Below are positions 54,301 through 62,745 of a stretch of 64,000 nt of DNA, piece by piece; positions within the stretch are counted from its first letter, which is position 1, and each line of letters starts with the position of its first letter. Origin of the DNA: Phorcus lineatus (Eukaryota > Mollusca > Gastropoda > Trochida > Trochidae); assembly GCA_921293015.1 (NCBI GenBank), contig OV121098.1, positions 12,685,016 to 12,749,015 on the forward strand, written 5' to 3'. The notes below the pieces were generated by a model, which was not told the DNA's origin, did not search any database, and was given only the letters and a program-made list of their open reading frames with translations. A program made the translations under genes and the position numbers.

Positions 54301-56788
54301 CGCAGTACCACCAATGGTTCGCTAGTTCCAGCCGATGCTCGAAGGTTTCACCGCAACCCATAGCCACAATGGTGTTGCGGGCTTTCTCCTGCAATAATAC
54401 TAGCAGCCGCGATATAAGTGAAAAAATCTTGAAAGCGGCGTTAAACACCAACTCACCTCACCTCACCCCACCTCAAGTGCCAGTCACTATAATGCCCATA
54501 CTGTTGTATTCAGCTGAGGATTGCTTCTTCTTTGATCGCGACCAGTGGAAGAGGGCAGTATACCTTGGCAACGTCTCCCATACAAGGACTGGAAGAACAT
54601 GTCAGAGATGGGACTCCCAGACACCGCATAAACATGAATACAATGTATGTTGAAACTTGCGTTATTCATTCACCTGACATATGAAGCTCAAATTTTGTAA
54701 GATTTAGGAAAATGAATATACAATATCTTTTGCAACCAAAGCAATTAAATAATTTCCTATCAGTAAACAAACATAATTCATCGGGTACAAACCAGGTCCT
54801 GAAGGATTTTAAAATTCTATGTACAAAGAAAAGTTTGGTTTATCAGTGTGATAAGTAGAATCTTCATGAAATATTATATTAAACATCAAAACATAAATCG
54901 TGACGTGGTTGACATGAAAGGTTGTGCTTTGGACCTAGAAATATTTTGGGAAGTTTAAGGTGTGGTTTGAGGGAAGGGTATGGCAATAGAGCAAGCTTAT
55001 GCAGACGTTGATAATTCAATCTCAAAACAGACTCTTTCAACGCAATGAAAGTCGTCTCATCGTGAATATTAGCCTACTCAAAATGGAGTTCAAGACCTAC
55101 ACAAGGTAGTAACAGCACAGAGTTCATCACATGACTTTAACCATACAACTTGATATAACAACTAAACGAAACATAACGCACAACAACAAAACAAAACAAG
55201 ACACGCACAAGAAAAAAATCAATTAAAAAATCAAGTTCTTCTGAGCAAATAACTAAAGACTTATAGATCATCAAAAATTAAAGTACCTGGCAATAGCTCA
55301 ACCAATGGAAACATTGAATGCATGAATGACATATTTGTCGTCACACAGGCTTATGCAATGATGCAGTCGCTAAATGAGCCTTAAGTGTTCTGTACAATCT
55401 CACTGAAATCAGCTCGAAACTTGTCCCTCGTACCTAGCTGCGTTTCTCGATTTTACCACGGCTCCGTAAGATTTTGAACCTTGTGACCGAAATGAGACTA
55501 TTTTTGGTGGACTTCAGGAGCAGATTGGTTATTTGCTACGACGATTATGAACACTAGGCATATGGTGTGTTCGATGTGCAATGATGAAAAAGATTATATT
55601 AAACCGAACCAGAATTGCGGCAACGATAGGTCAGTGACTGCATCAACTGATACCAGTTGTGTTAGCTTTACAAAACCAAGTGCTCAACACGCCGCCTGTG
55701 CATGAGCAGGAAGCAGCATTGCCTTCCGGTGAGAGTGTCGGTGTTGGTTCCGAACAGACAAAAGTTTTGAGTGCTGTTTGTTCTAATCTGCTACTTGAAC
55801 AACCAAACGGCCAACCTATTGACACGAAACTAGCAGAACTCTTAAATGAAGTGTTTCACACTAGACCGGACGAATCATCCCTATCGCCAAAATATTGGAA
55901 CTATTACACTGTCTTTATTACACTTAGATCAGTCGAGGTCCAACTTTTCTTTTGGCCCTCAGACCATGTGGGGGTGTGTTTAAGTATCCAAATAAATAGT
56001 ATTGATGAATGTTTTCACTCTAATAAAACCTAACGAACTCTCTCGTGGCTTACTCATAAAGGGGTTCCCCCAGATAGAAATAAAGGCAGGGCAAGTACGT
56101 ACAATTAAACCAATTATATTTATTATATTATATATATTATATAAGTGTCTAGATAATTTGAAGCATGTACATATAGCTCGTAATGAGATCTTACGCTGTA
56201 TTAACCTTCCAATACTTGGTGAGTAATCACGCTATTGTCCTGTATCAATCTGAACGTGTGTTCACTTCAGACATACACTAGGCCTGTTGGAACAAAGGTC
56301 GGATTTTTAGACGTGTTATATTCCATATTCATATTTAAAAGAATTTACTTATAATAATGGTGATTTCAAACATTAGGCAAAATATCATCTAATGAAGATA
56401 TTTGTTAACTACCTCAAAGAGTTCCTATCATTATTGAAAAGGACGGAAAAATTTTATTTCTGGCAAAAAAAGAGGGAAATGGTAGTGCTGATGAGATGAA
56501 GGGCAGGACCACGCGCCCTTTAAAAACCGTTAAGAGGAAAAACAAGATGAAAGCATACTCTGTTGCTTCCCTTCAGTAATATTGTTCTCCATATTAGTTA
56601 ACCTTTACATTTTACATGTATTTATCTGGTATTTTCAGGCTTCCCACATCCCTGGTGCCAGAACACTGTCTGGGATTGGAAATGCATGTCGAGATCCGTA
56701 CAATCGCAAGATGCCCTGGTGTTTCACAACACATCCTGGCAAGAGATGGGAGTTTTGTGCTGTACCTGAATGTACCTTACAACCTTGA
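42102..56788 (+). CDS. Secreted CCP-kringle-CCP-kringle protein, gene 2 (seven exons)
   Basis: Exons 42102-42375, 44080-44144, 45275-45467, 49804-50091, 50610-50792, 54514-54644 and 56639-56788 join in phase into 427 residues. The layout matches gene 1: signal peptide, N-terminal Cys module, linker, CCP 1, kringle 1, CCP 2, kringle 2. Exons 2 to 7 equal gene 1 in length, and exon 1 is 12 bases shorter. Splice sites are all GT-AG and mostly closer to consensus than in gene 1. The product should be extracellular. CCP 1 has an extra, unpaired-looking cysteine (RKCKF) where gene 1 has arginine. No frame damage is seen in any exon, so both genes look functional. Confidence 0.9.
42405..42777 (-). 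mobile_element. LINE remnant, C-terminal end, gene 2 intron 1
   Basis: The minus strand reads [12 protein letters not shown] and [18 protein letters not shown], like the end of non-LTR ORF2 proteins (IETGRYxNxPxEERLC). Nucleotide words such as CATCAAGTCAxTGAATTTGC and GTGTCTTCCAATTTCA match the LINE end at 57865-58260. Confidence 0.7.
43190..43440 (-). mobile_element. LINE remnant (reverse transcriptase), gene 2 intron 1
   Basis: The minus strand reads [20 protein letters not shown], the QAGFRxxxSTxDHIF motif. It aligns with 26930-27050 in gene 1 intron 1 (shared ATCCTATA and CAATGAAGGATATACCTCTA), so this insertion predates the gene duplication. It probably belongs to the same element as 42405-42777. 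Confidence 0.75.
44080..44144 (+). CDS. Gene 2 exon 2: 65-bp linker exon
   Basis: TTAGCAG precedes the exon and GTAAGT follows it. It runs from phase 1 to phase 0 and encodes [20 protein letters not shown]. It is the counterpart of 28497-28561, with the same length and phase. Confidence 0.78.
44435..44935 (-). mobile_element. Internally deleted mariner transposon, gene 2 intron 2
   Basis: The minus strand has an N-terminal piece [20 protein letters not shown] (mariner EYRAVIKFxxxEG), then jumps to [20 protein letters not shown] (mariner VTxDETWIxHYxPETKQQS), one stop in place of the Trp after SMQ, then [20 protein letters not shown] and [13 protein letters not shown] (VFWDxxGxxxIDY). The helix-turn-helix region between is missing. 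Gene 1 intron 2 lacks it. Confidence 0.8.
45275..45467 (+). CDS. Gene 2 exon 3: CCP/sushi domain 1
   Basis: The same 193 bp and phases as gene 1. The four sushi cysteines are kept, with an added fifth (RKCKFS). By eye about ten codons differ in amino acid from gene 1 and about six differ silently, a high replacement share for a structural domain. Confidence 0.9.
48198..48665. mobile_element. Kolobok-like MITE K2 with TTAA flanks, gene 2 intron 3
   Basis: TTAA lies at 48194-48197 and 48666-48669. The ends AGAGCCACTCCGTGA and TCACGGAGTGGCTCT are exact inverted repeats of 15 bases. The inside shares CTGTCCGGTTTTCGATCAT and GACTCCAACAA words with K1. No transposase is present. Confidence 0.75.
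49081..49177. repeat. Inverted repeat, 25-bp arms, gene 2 intron 3
   Basis: 49081-49105 (GCTCCTTCCTAATAACCTTA...) pairs with 49153-49177 with two mismatches. The 47-base loop has no recognised content. Confidence 0.8.
49804..50091 (+). CDS. Gene 2 exon 4: kringle domain 1
   Basis: A whole kringle in one 288-bp phase 1-1 exon. All six kringle cysteines and the extra CSGC pair are kept ([26 protein letters not shown]). About 14 of 96 residues differ from gene 1, mostly in the first half. The donor is a strong GTAAGT. Confidence 0.92.
50610..50792 (+). CDS. Gene 2 exon 5: CCP/sushi domain 2
   Basis: A 183-bp phase 1-1 exon, nearly identical in protein to gene 1 ([27 protein letters not shown]). 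The acceptor is TTTTAAAG and the donor is GTGAGT. Confidence 0.9.
51071..51319 (+). mobile_element. SINE copy, 5'-truncated, gene 2 intron 5
   Basis: It starts AGGGGCTCGGCAACTTTGTC just after the tRNA-like head and runs to CTCACCTCACCTCTC. A 12-bp target duplication CTATATGAATAA flanks it (51059-51070 and 51320-51331), as expected for LINE-driven insertion. Confidence 0.88.
51565..51790 (+). repeat. Unclassified interspersed repeat
   Basis: AATAATAATAATTAGAC followed by TTGTATTGCGCTGATCT, CATGCTAGAAGTGCTAAC and GGGAGCGAGTTCCAC resembles widespread marine-invertebrate interspersed repeats. I cannot name the family with certainty. Confidence 0.4.
51842..54251. mobile_element. Harbinger-like DNA transposon, 2.4 kb, nested in a SINE
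   Basis: The left end GGCCCGGATTCACCAAACTT continues with CTAAGAATTTTCTTA. The right end is the inverted GGCCTGGATTCGCCAAACTT with the same continuation. The target duplication is CTG (51839-51841 and 54252-54254), confirmed by intact SINE copies that read GAGAACTGTTC there. A 3-bp CWG/TWA target and GGCC ends fit PIF/Harbinger. No long frame is present (longest about 69 codons). Only a faint acidic [12 protein letters not shown]-like piece is seen near 52440 on the minus strand. It is non-autonomous or dead. Confidence 0.8.
53760..53830 (+). repeat. (GAGT)n with adjacent conserved word
   Basis: GAGTGAGTGAGTGAG is followed by TTGTTGTTTAGCGTCTCT and GGGCAATATTTCAGC, a piece of a gastropod-style repeat inside the Harbinger-like element. 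Confidence 0.5.
54514..54644 (+). CDS. Gene 2 exon 6: kringle domain 2, N-terminal half
   Basis: A 131-bp phase 1-0 exon encoding [18 protein letters not shown] and [22 protein letters not shown] target-site repeat ends only about 30 bases before it, so the branch-point region may be partly SINE-adjacent sequence. Confidence 0.9.
55285..55403 (+). mobile_element. MITE family M1, fragment E, gene 2 intron 6
   Basis: An internal part only: ACCTGGCAATAGCTCAACCA, GCATGAATGACATATTTGTC, CACACAGGCTTATGCAATGA and AAGTGTTCTGTA match copies A and D. Confidence 0.6.
56639..56788 (+). CDS. Gene 2 exon 7: kringle domain 2, C-terminal half and stop
   Basis: It opens after ATTTTCAG in phase 0 and ends at TGA, 150 bp. 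It encodes [17 protein letters not shown] and WEFCAVPEC. The lysine-binding acid positions read Y-N-R, so neither Asp is present. Confidence 0.92.
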   Translation, partial: ASHIPGARTLSGIGNACRDPYNRKMPWCFTTHPGKRWEFCAVPECTLQP

Positions 56789-56920
56789 GCAAAACAGATT
56801 GCGATATTTTAGTGAACATGTTATTTAATATCACATGATATATCCAAAACCACAGTAGCGTGTTGTAAGGGAAATATCATTGTACACTTTGAATGTTTTT
56901 GTAATAAAATACAAAAATGC
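56789..56920 (+). promoter_or_regulatory. Gene 2 3' UTR with poly(A) signal
   Basis: AATAAA at 56903-56908 lies 115 bases after the stop, in the same TTTTTGTAATAAAATACAAA block as gene 1. Confidence 0.65.
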
Positions 56921-57049
56921 CTTCTGGTTTAATTGTTTTCAATTTAATGGTCACCTCTTTTGAAAGTTAAGCAAGTTCCCAAAGAAATGGGTAATTTCCG
57001 CGAAAGTTCTTCAAATTAGCCAAAATGTAATTACTTATGTTCACTATAA

Positions 57050-57288
57050 ATTACTGTTGTAGAGAACTGTATTTACAGGCAGTAAGGTTTTGGTGTAATG
57101 AAATGTCAACATGGATACAACTGAATTTCAGCGAAGTGCCACCAATAATTCGCTAGTTCCTGCCGATGCTCGCAGATTTCGCCTCAATGCATAGCCACAA
57201 TAGTGTTGCTGGATGTCTCCCTGCAGTACTATTAGCTACGATATAAGTAAAAAATCCTCTTTAAAGCGTTTTACTCCACCTTACCTAA
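57050..57288 (+). mobile_element. SINE copy, diverged, downstream of gene 2
   Basis: GTAGAGAACTGTATTTACAG through TTCGCTAGTTCCTGCCGATG, CACAATAGTGTTGCTGG and the CTCCACCTTACC tail match the SINE body with many changes. It is an older copy. Confidence 0.75.
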
Positions 57289-57860
57289 TTATTCCAATCT
57301 GGCTTGGACATAATAAACATATTCCCGAACTTATTGAAAATGTCATGTCTAAAATTACTGACAAATCTAACATGCCAAATGGAATATTTACATTTGTATT
57401 AAATAGATATGAGATGATTAAACCCACCTCAAAACACTCAACAACTAGTTTAATTTCCTAGTTATGTTGAAAAAATAAAGACTTGGATTTGGTTGTTAAC
57501 TTTTTTTATACTGTATTTTATGATTTTGTTTAGAAATATACTGCTCCATTGATATTATTTATGAAAACATATTTTGACGGTTCACTTTCTTGTGAGTGTG
57601 TTGAAGTCATGGAGTATTTCTATAAACGTAAGGATATATCAAAGAGTGTCGTGGCAAGCACGCTCCTTATTTCGATAGTTTCGAGGTTCCCTAACTATCA
57701 ACACGATTAAGCATTTTTGTTATTGGAATCAGTCAAGGCGGTGAAAACGTCATACATTGGTGTACCAGCAAATGACATTTTAAAACGAGGTACATTTAAT
57801 ACCTGCACCTTAACAGTCAGTGTTTCCCTGTGACCTTCTAGCTAACTTTGACAACTTAAC
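57289..57860. other. No gene seen
   Basis: Short frames only, no recognised domain. Confidence 0.45.
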
Positions 57861-57864
57861 ACAT

Positions 57865-58260
57865 TAGACAGACAGACAAATTTATTCGGTAACGAGGCCA
57901 TAGGCCCATAATACATGGCAAATTCAAATATTATTATCCTGCCTGCATTAATTTAAGTTTCTGTTGACGCTTTAAACTATTATACTTTAGATAAACAAAG
58001 TTCAAGTTTGTAGGTTGTTTCTTTATCGGTAGTCTTCATCAAGTCAGTGAATTTGCTAACTGTTTGATAGTCAGTGAAGCGAGCTGGAGGATATTTTTTC
58101 CTGAGTAGAGAGTATTTTTCACATTTCAAAAGCACATGATATTCATTTTCTACAGTTTTAAAATTATTCGTTAAACAATAATCACAGTAACTTCCTTCAT
58201 GGGGTTTATTACTGTGTCTTCCAATTTCAACTTTAAACACATTAGAGTTTGTCAGAATCA
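57865..58260 (-). mobile_element. LINE 3' end (ORF2 C-terminus)
   Basis: The minus strand reads VEIGRHSNKPHEGSYCDYCL and VENEYHVLLKCEKYSLLRKK, then LELCLSKV. This is the Cys/His-bearing C-terminal module of non-LTR ORF2 proteins (ERLCxxC...VEDEYHFLLxCPxYxxLR). The 3' end faces left, toward the ACAGACAGACAAATTTATTC edge. Confidence 0.8.
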
Positions 58261-59787
58261 GCTGGTAGCCTGTGTTGTGTTAAAATCATTTTTTCATTAA
58301 AACCACAAAACGGAATTCGTTTATTGGTTTGTCTCCCAAAATTTATATCAAGGAAAGACGGTTAATGTTTGTCGAGTTTGGTGTAGATAGCATGGTGAGT
58401 TTTGGAAATATGCCCAGATAAAATGTTGTTATCTGTGTTTGTCATGAAACCGCAAATGATACAACTCAAGTATAAGTTTCACCTTCAAAAGGGACATGTA
58501 AGGATTAACGTTCAAGTGTATCAAGTTAAGTTTAGCTCCTTTGTATAGTACAAGAGATATGATCCAGGATAAGTGACGTACATAGAGTCATTGTTTAGTC
58601 ATGTTTCCATGGAAACCGCATTAAAAATTATTCATTCGCATGTCTAACCCTAAAAGGGCTCATCAAGAGGGTATGCTCCCAATGTGGCTAATTCCCAGTT
58701 TGCCTACACTGCTATCAAAACAAATCCATGCATGAGTGGTTTGTGTATTGGGTTCCTCCAACCTATGTTTGAAAATGGACTCTTCCACTTGATCCACTTG
58801 AAGTAAGTACAACGAAATTTGTTTGAGAGATGTTTGATAATGACAATTAATAACCAAATTTTACTCCACATGACATTTCACGCTTTCTTATTTGATGAAG
58901 TTTGAAATTTATTTAATAAAAAAATCATTCCTATCATACATGCGGTTTTATACATGTCACACTGCTTGGCTGCACTGATGTAACTAGAGTAACTATGTTA
59001 CTACAGAGTCCCTTGCATTCTCTGACGACGCACTTCTGGTGTGGTTTAAAGATATTTATTACATGAAAAATTACATGAACTGGATTGGTCAACAAGCTCA
59101 ACAGAACTTATGTGAAGGCCGCTCATACAACATATGTCTATGGAACATGAACATGACAACAATAACAGCGAACATGGAACAAATAATATCAAATCATAAC
59201 AAACCAAGGTGTATTAGAAATGATGGTGAAATGCATTTGTGACAATTGCAGTCAATAACATAATATGAACATTTAAGCAAAACGTTTGGGTTCGGTTATG
59301 AATTTGCGAATCGATTTTAATATTTCAGATACTGTTAGAATGGTCAGAGAAGGATGTCCATATAAAATTATTTCTAGTGGAAAATCGTTTGTGTATTTAT
59401 CAAAAAAATTCTGCTTTAACATTTACTGATAATGCTTTACCTTGAAAGCAAAAGCCCTCTTCTCAGATTCTTTAACAGGTAACAGTGAGCAGGTTGAATA
59501 ATTTCATAACAATTGTCGTATTAGGCGCAATGCAAGGTGGGTATATAGCTAACATCCAGTCGTAGCCAAAGCAATAGGTATACAAGACATGCTGACAACT
59601 GAAGAAGCATAAGTATGACGATTAGCAATATCTAAAGAATATATCATTTCACATGCTTTCAGCGGGTATCGATGAGCAGACTTACGGGTCATACCCATTT
59701 TCTGAGAAGGGGGTGTTTTTCAGTCCCCAAAGTGAATACACATTTTTTTGTAGGCACATTGGGATGTAGGCGCATTGGTACCAAACC
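58261..59787. other. No gene seen
   Basis: It includes GTTTCCATGGAAACCGC near 58602, a word related to the repeat at 59788-60160. Confidence 0.45.
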
Positions 59788-60160
59788 ATCTAGAGAGTAT
59801 GACTGATATGTGTATTAAGTTTAGCGAAGCGATACTTTACGAGTTATCTTCATTGCCAAACAGTCACTGTCTTAGTCATGTTTTCATCCGCGAAAAATTA
59901 AAATCATTTGTAGGACCAATCCTTAAAAAGACAGACCTAGGGGTCATGACTGAAATGTCCATGACGTTTGGTGAAACTAGCGGGTATAGATAAGGAGAAA
60001 TGCCCAGCATAAAAGGCAATGTCAAAGAACCTCTGTTTTAGTCATATTTATTTGAAACCGCGTTCAATGAAATAATTTGCAGGTCTGAGAAGTCACATCT
60101 TGGGTTCATGACTAATATATGTATGAAGTTTGGTGACGCAAGCATGTACAGTTTACTACA
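59788..60160 (+). repeat. Degenerate tandem repeat, unit about 150-170 bp, three units
   Basis: Related words ATGACTGATATGTGTATTAA (59797), ATGACTGAAATGTCC (59946) and ATGACTAATATATGTATGAA (60118) are each followed by GTTTxG(T/C)GA. The units are about 149 and 172 bases apart. Confidence 0.5.
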
Positions 60161-60249
60161 TTACTCCTGTTATGAGAATGTGATTTTTACATGTGTGACA
60201 CTGTGTTGCAATGTTACACTGTTCAATGGAGCACTTATCTTTATGTAGG

Positions 60250-60483
60250 CTACTTTTTCGAGAAAGTTCTTTCCCTGTTGTTTCTAGAAGAGGAAGGATC
60301 TGGAAGTCCTGTGATCTTTATATAACGGCCAGCTGTTAGAAAGCACTCACTAACACATTTGATCAGGCTCGTTTTCCACATTTGCCTTTGCCTTCTGCGC
60401 CATTGATCTCCACACTTTTGAAAACTGTTTACAAACAGATTCATCAAGCATAGAACGAAAGCAATCAATGATTTTTTATTCAT
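60250..60483 (-). CDS. Possible small secreted basic peptide
   Basis: A 77-codon frame starts MNKKSLIAFVLCLMNLFVNS, which reads as a good signal peptide. A basic segment with three cysteines follows (KCGDQWRRRQRQMWK, IKCVSEC) and ends in a Lys/Arg/Ser tail. I recognise no family. There is no paralogue in the window and no poly(A) signal that decides it. It could be chance, since the region is AT-rich and gene-poor. Confidence 0.28.
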   Translation of the reverse strand: MNKKSLIAFVLCLMNLFVNSFQKCGDQWRRRQRQMWKTSLIKCVSECFLTAGRYIKITGLPDPSSSRNNRERTFSKK

Positions 60484-60644
60484 GACTTTGTGAATGTTAT
60501 TTTATTTAGCTAGCCGTTTGACCTATTTGATATTTGTAGTAGTCTTTTTTTGGTATATAATAATTGAATTTGTACTGTTGATATACATGTGTTCAATTGT
60601 TTGTACTATTTTCTTGGTTTGACTGGGGACGATTTCATATTATC

Positions 60645-61060
60645 AATTCACACGTAACAAAATTGGGGGCTCATACGTAACAAAATTGGGGGCTCATACG
60701 GGATCGAATTCATTAGACATTTGACACCTTTTGTAATTCAGTATTAATGTTTTATAAATTAATCGTTAATCCAGGAAAATGGGGTTGAAATATGATGCGA
60801 TCGGTGCATTGAGCAAATCAGATTAACTCCAAGCTCCTGATGTTCATCAACTTGAGGCAAAATCTGCCATGAAAATGTTTCAAATCTTGATAATTTTTAC
60901 CATTATATTGACGAGGGAGTTTTTGGGCAGGAGGTTTTCGATATAAAAACATTCGGAATTAAAGACACTTGAAATGCAAGAAGAAATTTAATTGAACAAA
61001 TTAGAAATAGAGATTAGGGAAAGACAAATTTATATATAATATATTCCACTGATATCCCTT
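60645..61060 (+). mobile_element. Fossil LTR-retroelement leader fragment
   Basis: TTGGGGGCTCATACGGGATC resembles the primer-binding site complementary to the 3' end of tRNA-Pro (TGGGGGCTCGTCCGGGAT in vertebrate gammaretroviruses, two differences in 18). It follows an LTR-like ...ACA end, and a 23-bp stretch including its first half is duplicated in tandem. No complete LTR pair, capsid or polymerase gene is visible. It is a broken, probably old relic. Confidence 0.35.
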
Positions 61061-61615
61061 GGTATAAGTGCATGAATCAAAGAAATGTTTCCAGCAGTTG
61101 TTGTTTTGTTCACATCCTCTGAAAAATACACTTATACGCGACCGGAATATCTACCGACATTATGACGTTTTAGTAAAGGCAGCTGATGGAGACTTGAAAA
61201 ACAATCCGATATTATATCTCATCGATCCTTAAAGGTTGTATCGGAAGATAAAAATCCCGGGCTTATTCAATATTCGATAACCCAGTGTTAGTACATAGGG
61301 ATAGATTAGAATGAATTTTCATTATTCCAAAAATTACATTTTACTTTTAAAAAAACAGTCTCTTCAAAACTGTCACTCGCGCCTCATTATAATCAAATTG
61401 TTAAAAAAGTCTGGGAATTCCTGATTATATTGCTATTATTCTAAGTGTGAGCCTTTTATGTCTGATTAGAATTTTTTTAGAGGATGTTTTGTTTTTAAAC
61501 AGGGTAAATATGGATAAGGAGATATGCCGTAGTATACGTGTTAATGGATATGTTTACAATAGTAAAAATGCGATTAACAACGATATACATGTAGCAATAA
61601 AATAGATTCACAGGA

Positions 61616-62072
61616 AAGGCCATTCTTTTCCAACAGAGGTAGCTAAATTTCTATACCACCTCTGTCTTAATACAAAGGTTTCTCGGCCTTCCGGCACTCT
61701 ACCCATGGCGGGACAATATTGCAACTTAAACTACCTGGCTATACTTCAGCAAATCAAAACAACGAATGCATGATTAACATATTTGGTTTGACACAGGTCT
61801 GTGCAATGAAACAGTCGGAAAATGAGGTGTTTGTGTATTGTAAAGACACTCTTAGTGCAAGGTGTATATTCGAATAAAGTTTAGCTTTTGGGAAGCTTAA
61901 GGAAATAACTAAGGCCATTTGAATGAGAACTTTCCAAACGGCATCGCAGATTGCACAACTAACTTTGATTGCATCCAACCAGCGTTCTACATTTCGTGCA
62001 CAAGAAATCTTCTAATTAAGACAGAGGTAGTATAGAAATTTATGACGGAGCCACCTTTGTTGGGAGAGAATG
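61616..62072 (+). mobile_element. MITE family M1, copy D (both ends)
   Basis: It runs from CCATTCTTTTCCAACAGAGG to CACCTTTGTTGGGAGAGAAT, with internal CGAATAAAGTTTAGCTTTTG and AAACGGCATCGCAGATTG. It is about 457 bp and lies 140 bases downstream of the third kringle exon. Confidence 0.78.
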
Positions 62073-62208
62073 ATGAAAAGCAACAACGTTCATTAAATTT
62101 TCGACAATTACGAACGAAATAACTTACACAGTAGACAACTGTGTTAACATCAATGAGGTTTTATATTAAACTTCAACAGCATTTTTATCAAGAAATTAAA
62201 GTAGCATG

Positions 62209-62376
62209 TTACTGTCCGGAGGTGTTTAGTTTGTCTAAGTTACATTCAGGTATTGGACAGAACTCCCATCTCCCGGAACGATCAGTTGTAAAACACCAAG
62301 GGGCCCCCTCATCGTCCGGATCACGACACATATTACCAAGTTCTGACAGGCTCTTAATGAAAGGGAAGCGGGAGGC
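62209..62376 (-). CDS. Terminal exon of a third kringle paralogue (kringle C-terminal half)
   Basis: On the minus strand, after a GTTTTCCAG acceptor, a 56-codon exon in phase 0 encodes NMCRDPDDEGAPWCFTT and RWEFCPIPEC followed by LDKLNTSGQ and a stop. It is the counterpart of exon 7 of genes 1 and 2 but clearly more diverged, with a longer tail. The lysine-binding acid positions read D-D-E, so an acidic pair is kept. Exons 1-6 would lie to the right, beyond the window. The orientation is tail-to-tail with gene 2. Confidence 0.82.
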   Translation of the reverse strand, partial: ASRFPFIKSLSELGNMCRDPDDEGAPWCFTTDRSGRWEFCPIPECNLDKLNTSGQ

Positions 62377-62574
62377 CTGGAAAACAAAACAAATCAAATT
62401 TTTAAACCAAATATCATCTATAAAACTCCATAAAAATATGTTAATATAATAACCATATGAACTGATAAAAAAATCGCCCATTTAACTTCAGTGTTTTGTG
62501 AGTGTCATTAATGTCCTAAACGAAAGAAAAAAATTTTATTGTCAACTTGATCAAAGCATAAATTACATAGAGGA

Positions 62575-62745
62575 TTTTATATGAGTGGCCATGACATTCT
62601 ACATTTACCACACTAGTGCTTAATATTTGTATTTCCCGACCGAGAGCGAGGGACATACTGATATTAAGGCACGAATGTTGGAAACATAGTACGCCATGTG
62701 CACAAAATCTTTTATATGAAATCTTATGTACAAACTGTTCAAACT
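62575..62745 (-). mobile_element. Foldback MITE family F1, copy in the third kringle gene
   Basis: The reverse complement reads GTACTATGTTTCC, ATTCGTGCCTTAATATC, CCTCGCTCTCGGTCGGGAA and AAGCACTAGTGTGG, matching 30054-30190. It lies in what should be the last intron of the third paralogue. Confidence 0.6.

Larger units (their letters stand above)
51801..54474 (+). mobile_element. SINE copy interrupted by a Harbinger-like element
   Basis: The SINE part 51801-51841 (CCCGCCAGGGGCTTGGCAAC... to GAGAACTG) continues at 54252 (CTGCTCTACACGCAGTC...) and ends in CTCACCTCACCCCACC. Imperfect target repeats AAGTGCAGTC (51791-51800) and AAGTGCCAGTC (54475-54485) flank the whole. The right one ends about 28 bases before exon 6 of gene 2. 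Confidence 0.87.
41440..57000 (+). repeat. Tandem segmental duplication, unit 2 (gene 2 with flanks)
   Basis: This is the second, larger copy (about 15.6 kb) in the same orientation. The extra length comes mostly from insertions not seen in unit 1: a Kolobok-like MITE and other DNA in intron 3, and a SINE plus a SINE-nested Harbinger-like element in intron 5. The 5' ends of the units lie about 17.4 kb apart. Confidence 0.8.

Noticed and set aside
55659-56033. A 124-codon plus-strand frame in gene 2 intron 6 ([20 protein letters not shown]...)
   Set aside because: The matching stretch in gene 1 intron 6 (about 34430-34600) is recognisable at DNA level but not open, so this is not a conserved host exon. 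It may be a worn piece of a mobile element's structural gene, but I cannot assign it.
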